From assembly GCA_030536575.1 (NCBI GenBank), contig JAUNPS010000001.1:62001-126000 (forward strand): DNA of 64,000 nucleotides, given 5' to 3'. The position numbers and the translations under genes were made by a program. Each line of letters opens with the position of its first letter. The first letter of the stretch is position 1. Below are positions 63,561 through 64,000 of the stretch, in pieces. This DNA is from Eubacteriales bacterium (lineage in GTDB: Bacteria > Bacillota > Clostridia > Lachnospirales > Lachnospiraceae). Under the pieces are notes generated by a model. The model did not search any database and had not been told where the DNA came from. It saw nothing but the letters and a program-made list of their open reading frames with translations.

Positions 63561-63589
63561 ATTCTACTACTAAGCCCCTGGAAAGTCAA
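63561..63589 (-). promoter_or_regulatory. Promoter of the B12 operon
   Basis: Minus-strand TTGACT (63589-63584), 17-bp spacer, TAGAAT (63566-63561). Transcription would begin near 63554, about 15 nt before the aptamer. Confidence 0.7.
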
Positions 63590-63628
63590 TTTCTTTTTCT
63601 TTTCTCCACGGTGGGAATTGCTGGAATG

Positions 63629-63770
63629 GTTACTGTTCACTCGTACCTCGTTCCAGTAACGATTCACAGGCTCATTTTAAGTTTTGCTTCGCAAAAGAGC
63701 CTGCTCACACCTGAATCACGTTCTTACGTACCTGAGCAGCTAAGTGCTCAGGTACTGTCTGAACAGTAAC
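63629..63770. repeat. MITE-like repeat, copy 3
   Basis: Same element as 709-851 and 32473-32614, same orientation. The perfect direct repeat CTGGAATG flanks it (63621-63628 and 63771-63778), an 8-bp target duplication. Confidence 0.92.
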
Positions 63771-63778
63771 CTGGAATG

Positions 63779-63893
63779 GGCTATATGTTCACACCTTATA
63801 TTCCCTCCACGTAAGCATAATCGAACGCCGCCGAATCAGATGAAAACCTTCCGGGGAACGGGGCAAGAGATAGACAATAGTGTGAACAGTAAC
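63779..63893. repeat. Decayed second element beside MITE copy 3
   Basis: The right end TGTGAACAGTAAC (63881-63893) is a perfect terminal repeat of the family and the left end CTATATGTTCACA (63781-63793) is a worn version. The inside is unlike the 142-bp element. A third GCTGGAAT target copy follows at 63894-63901. Probably an older or divergent relative. Confidence 0.55.
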
Positions 63894-63900
63894 GCTGGAA

Positions 63901-63929
63901 TTGCTTTTTCTGGCAATTTATGCTACTGT
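63901..63929 (+). promoter_or_regulatory. Promoter of the DsbA-like gene
   Basis: TTGCTT at 63901-63906, 17-bp spacer, TACTGT at 63924-63929 with an extended TGC. Confidence 0.5.
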
Positions 63930-63954
63930 AAAGAAAAACGCAAGGAGGCCCTCT

Positions 63955-64000
63955 ATGAGCACCACCATCAAAGTATTCTTCGACTACGTCTGCCCGTTCT
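63955..64000 (+). CDS. DsbA/FrnE-family protein, partial
   Basis: Only the first 15 codons are in the window, MSTTIKVFFDYVCPF, which match the beginning of DsbA-like thioredoxin-fold oxidoreductases (FrnE type) just before the expected CPxC active site. AAGGAGG lies six bases before the ATG at 63955. The gene runs past the right edge. Confidence 0.7.
   Translation, partial: MSTTIKVFFDYVCPF

Overview
The window looks like chromosome of an anaerobic, spore-forming, Gram-positive bacterium of the Clostridia, most likely a gut Lachnospiraceae relative. The evidence is strong AGGAGG-type ribosome binding sites, a Gram-positive-type PssA/Psd phosphatidylethanolamine branch, a SpmB spore-maturation gene, a flavodiiron/rubredoxin oxygen-detoxification pair, a YesMN-type two-component system and PadR/MarR/GntR/TetR regulators. 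Base composition is moderately GC-rich except for the AT-rich first 1.5 kb. There is no rRNA, tRNA, CRISPR array, transposase or prophage.

Layout. 0-1.5 kb: DUF998 membrane protein and PadR regulator. 1.7-4.2 kb: pseudouridine synthase and DUF885 peptidase-like protein. 4.3-9.1 kb: six-gene leftward operon with two ABC-2 exporters around a YtrA-type GntR regulator. 9.3-11.4 kb: AAA/PD-(D/E)XK protein and MarR regulator. 11.5-14.3 kb: a flavodiiron-rubredoxin-oxidoreductase fusion and a 52-residue rubredoxin. 14.4-19 kb: SWIM/SNF2 helicase and M23 peptidase. 19-22.1 kb: a defence-like operon (DUF262, AAA/DUF3696, unknown protein). 22.2-24.7 kb: SpmB, a 39-residue membrane peptide started at TTG, and a secreted repeat protein. 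25-29.5 kb: phospholipid operon (PAP2, YbhN-like, PssA, Psd, HAD). 29.8-35.7 kb: FtsH, HPr-like protein without the phosphorylatable His motif, lactate dehydrogenase, TetR/HdeD pair. 35.8-36.1 kb: a type I toxin-antitoxin module. 36.1-45.5 kb: sugar ABC transporter, GH13 enzyme, UroD-like protein and YesMN regulators. 45.5-46.2 kb: isochorismatase-like hydrolase. 46.3-63.6 kb: the cobalamin-riboswitch operon. 63.6-64 kb: mobile repeats and the start of a DsbA-like gene.

The main discovery candidate is the leftward 17-kb operon at 46.3-63.6 kb. A cobalamin riboswitch with its terminator precedes ten tightly coupled genes: BtuC- and BtuD-like transporter parts, a ChlD-like AAA/VWA protein, a ChlI-like AAA protein, a SPASM radical SAM enzyme, an AP-endonuclease-2-type TIM barrel that may be CbiR, CbiZ, a BtuF-like binding protein, and two tandem CobN-like chelatase large subunits. 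So corrinoid import, two possible cobamide-remodelling enzymes and a complete class I-type chelatase (large subunit plus AAA motor pair) share one B12 switch, with no corrin-ring synthesis genes in the window. One CobN copy keeps His542/His546 of the HxGTHG motif; the other has Asp at 546. I infer a system that imports corrinoids and inserts, removes or exchanges the central metal. The direction and the metal are unknown.

Second-tier items are a family of about 142-bp MITE-like elements with 11-bp terminal inverted repeats and 7-8-bp target duplications (three good copies and a decayed one), the 3'-overlapping type I toxin-antitoxin module, the DUF262/DUF3696 operon, and several degenerate minisatellites at gene ends.
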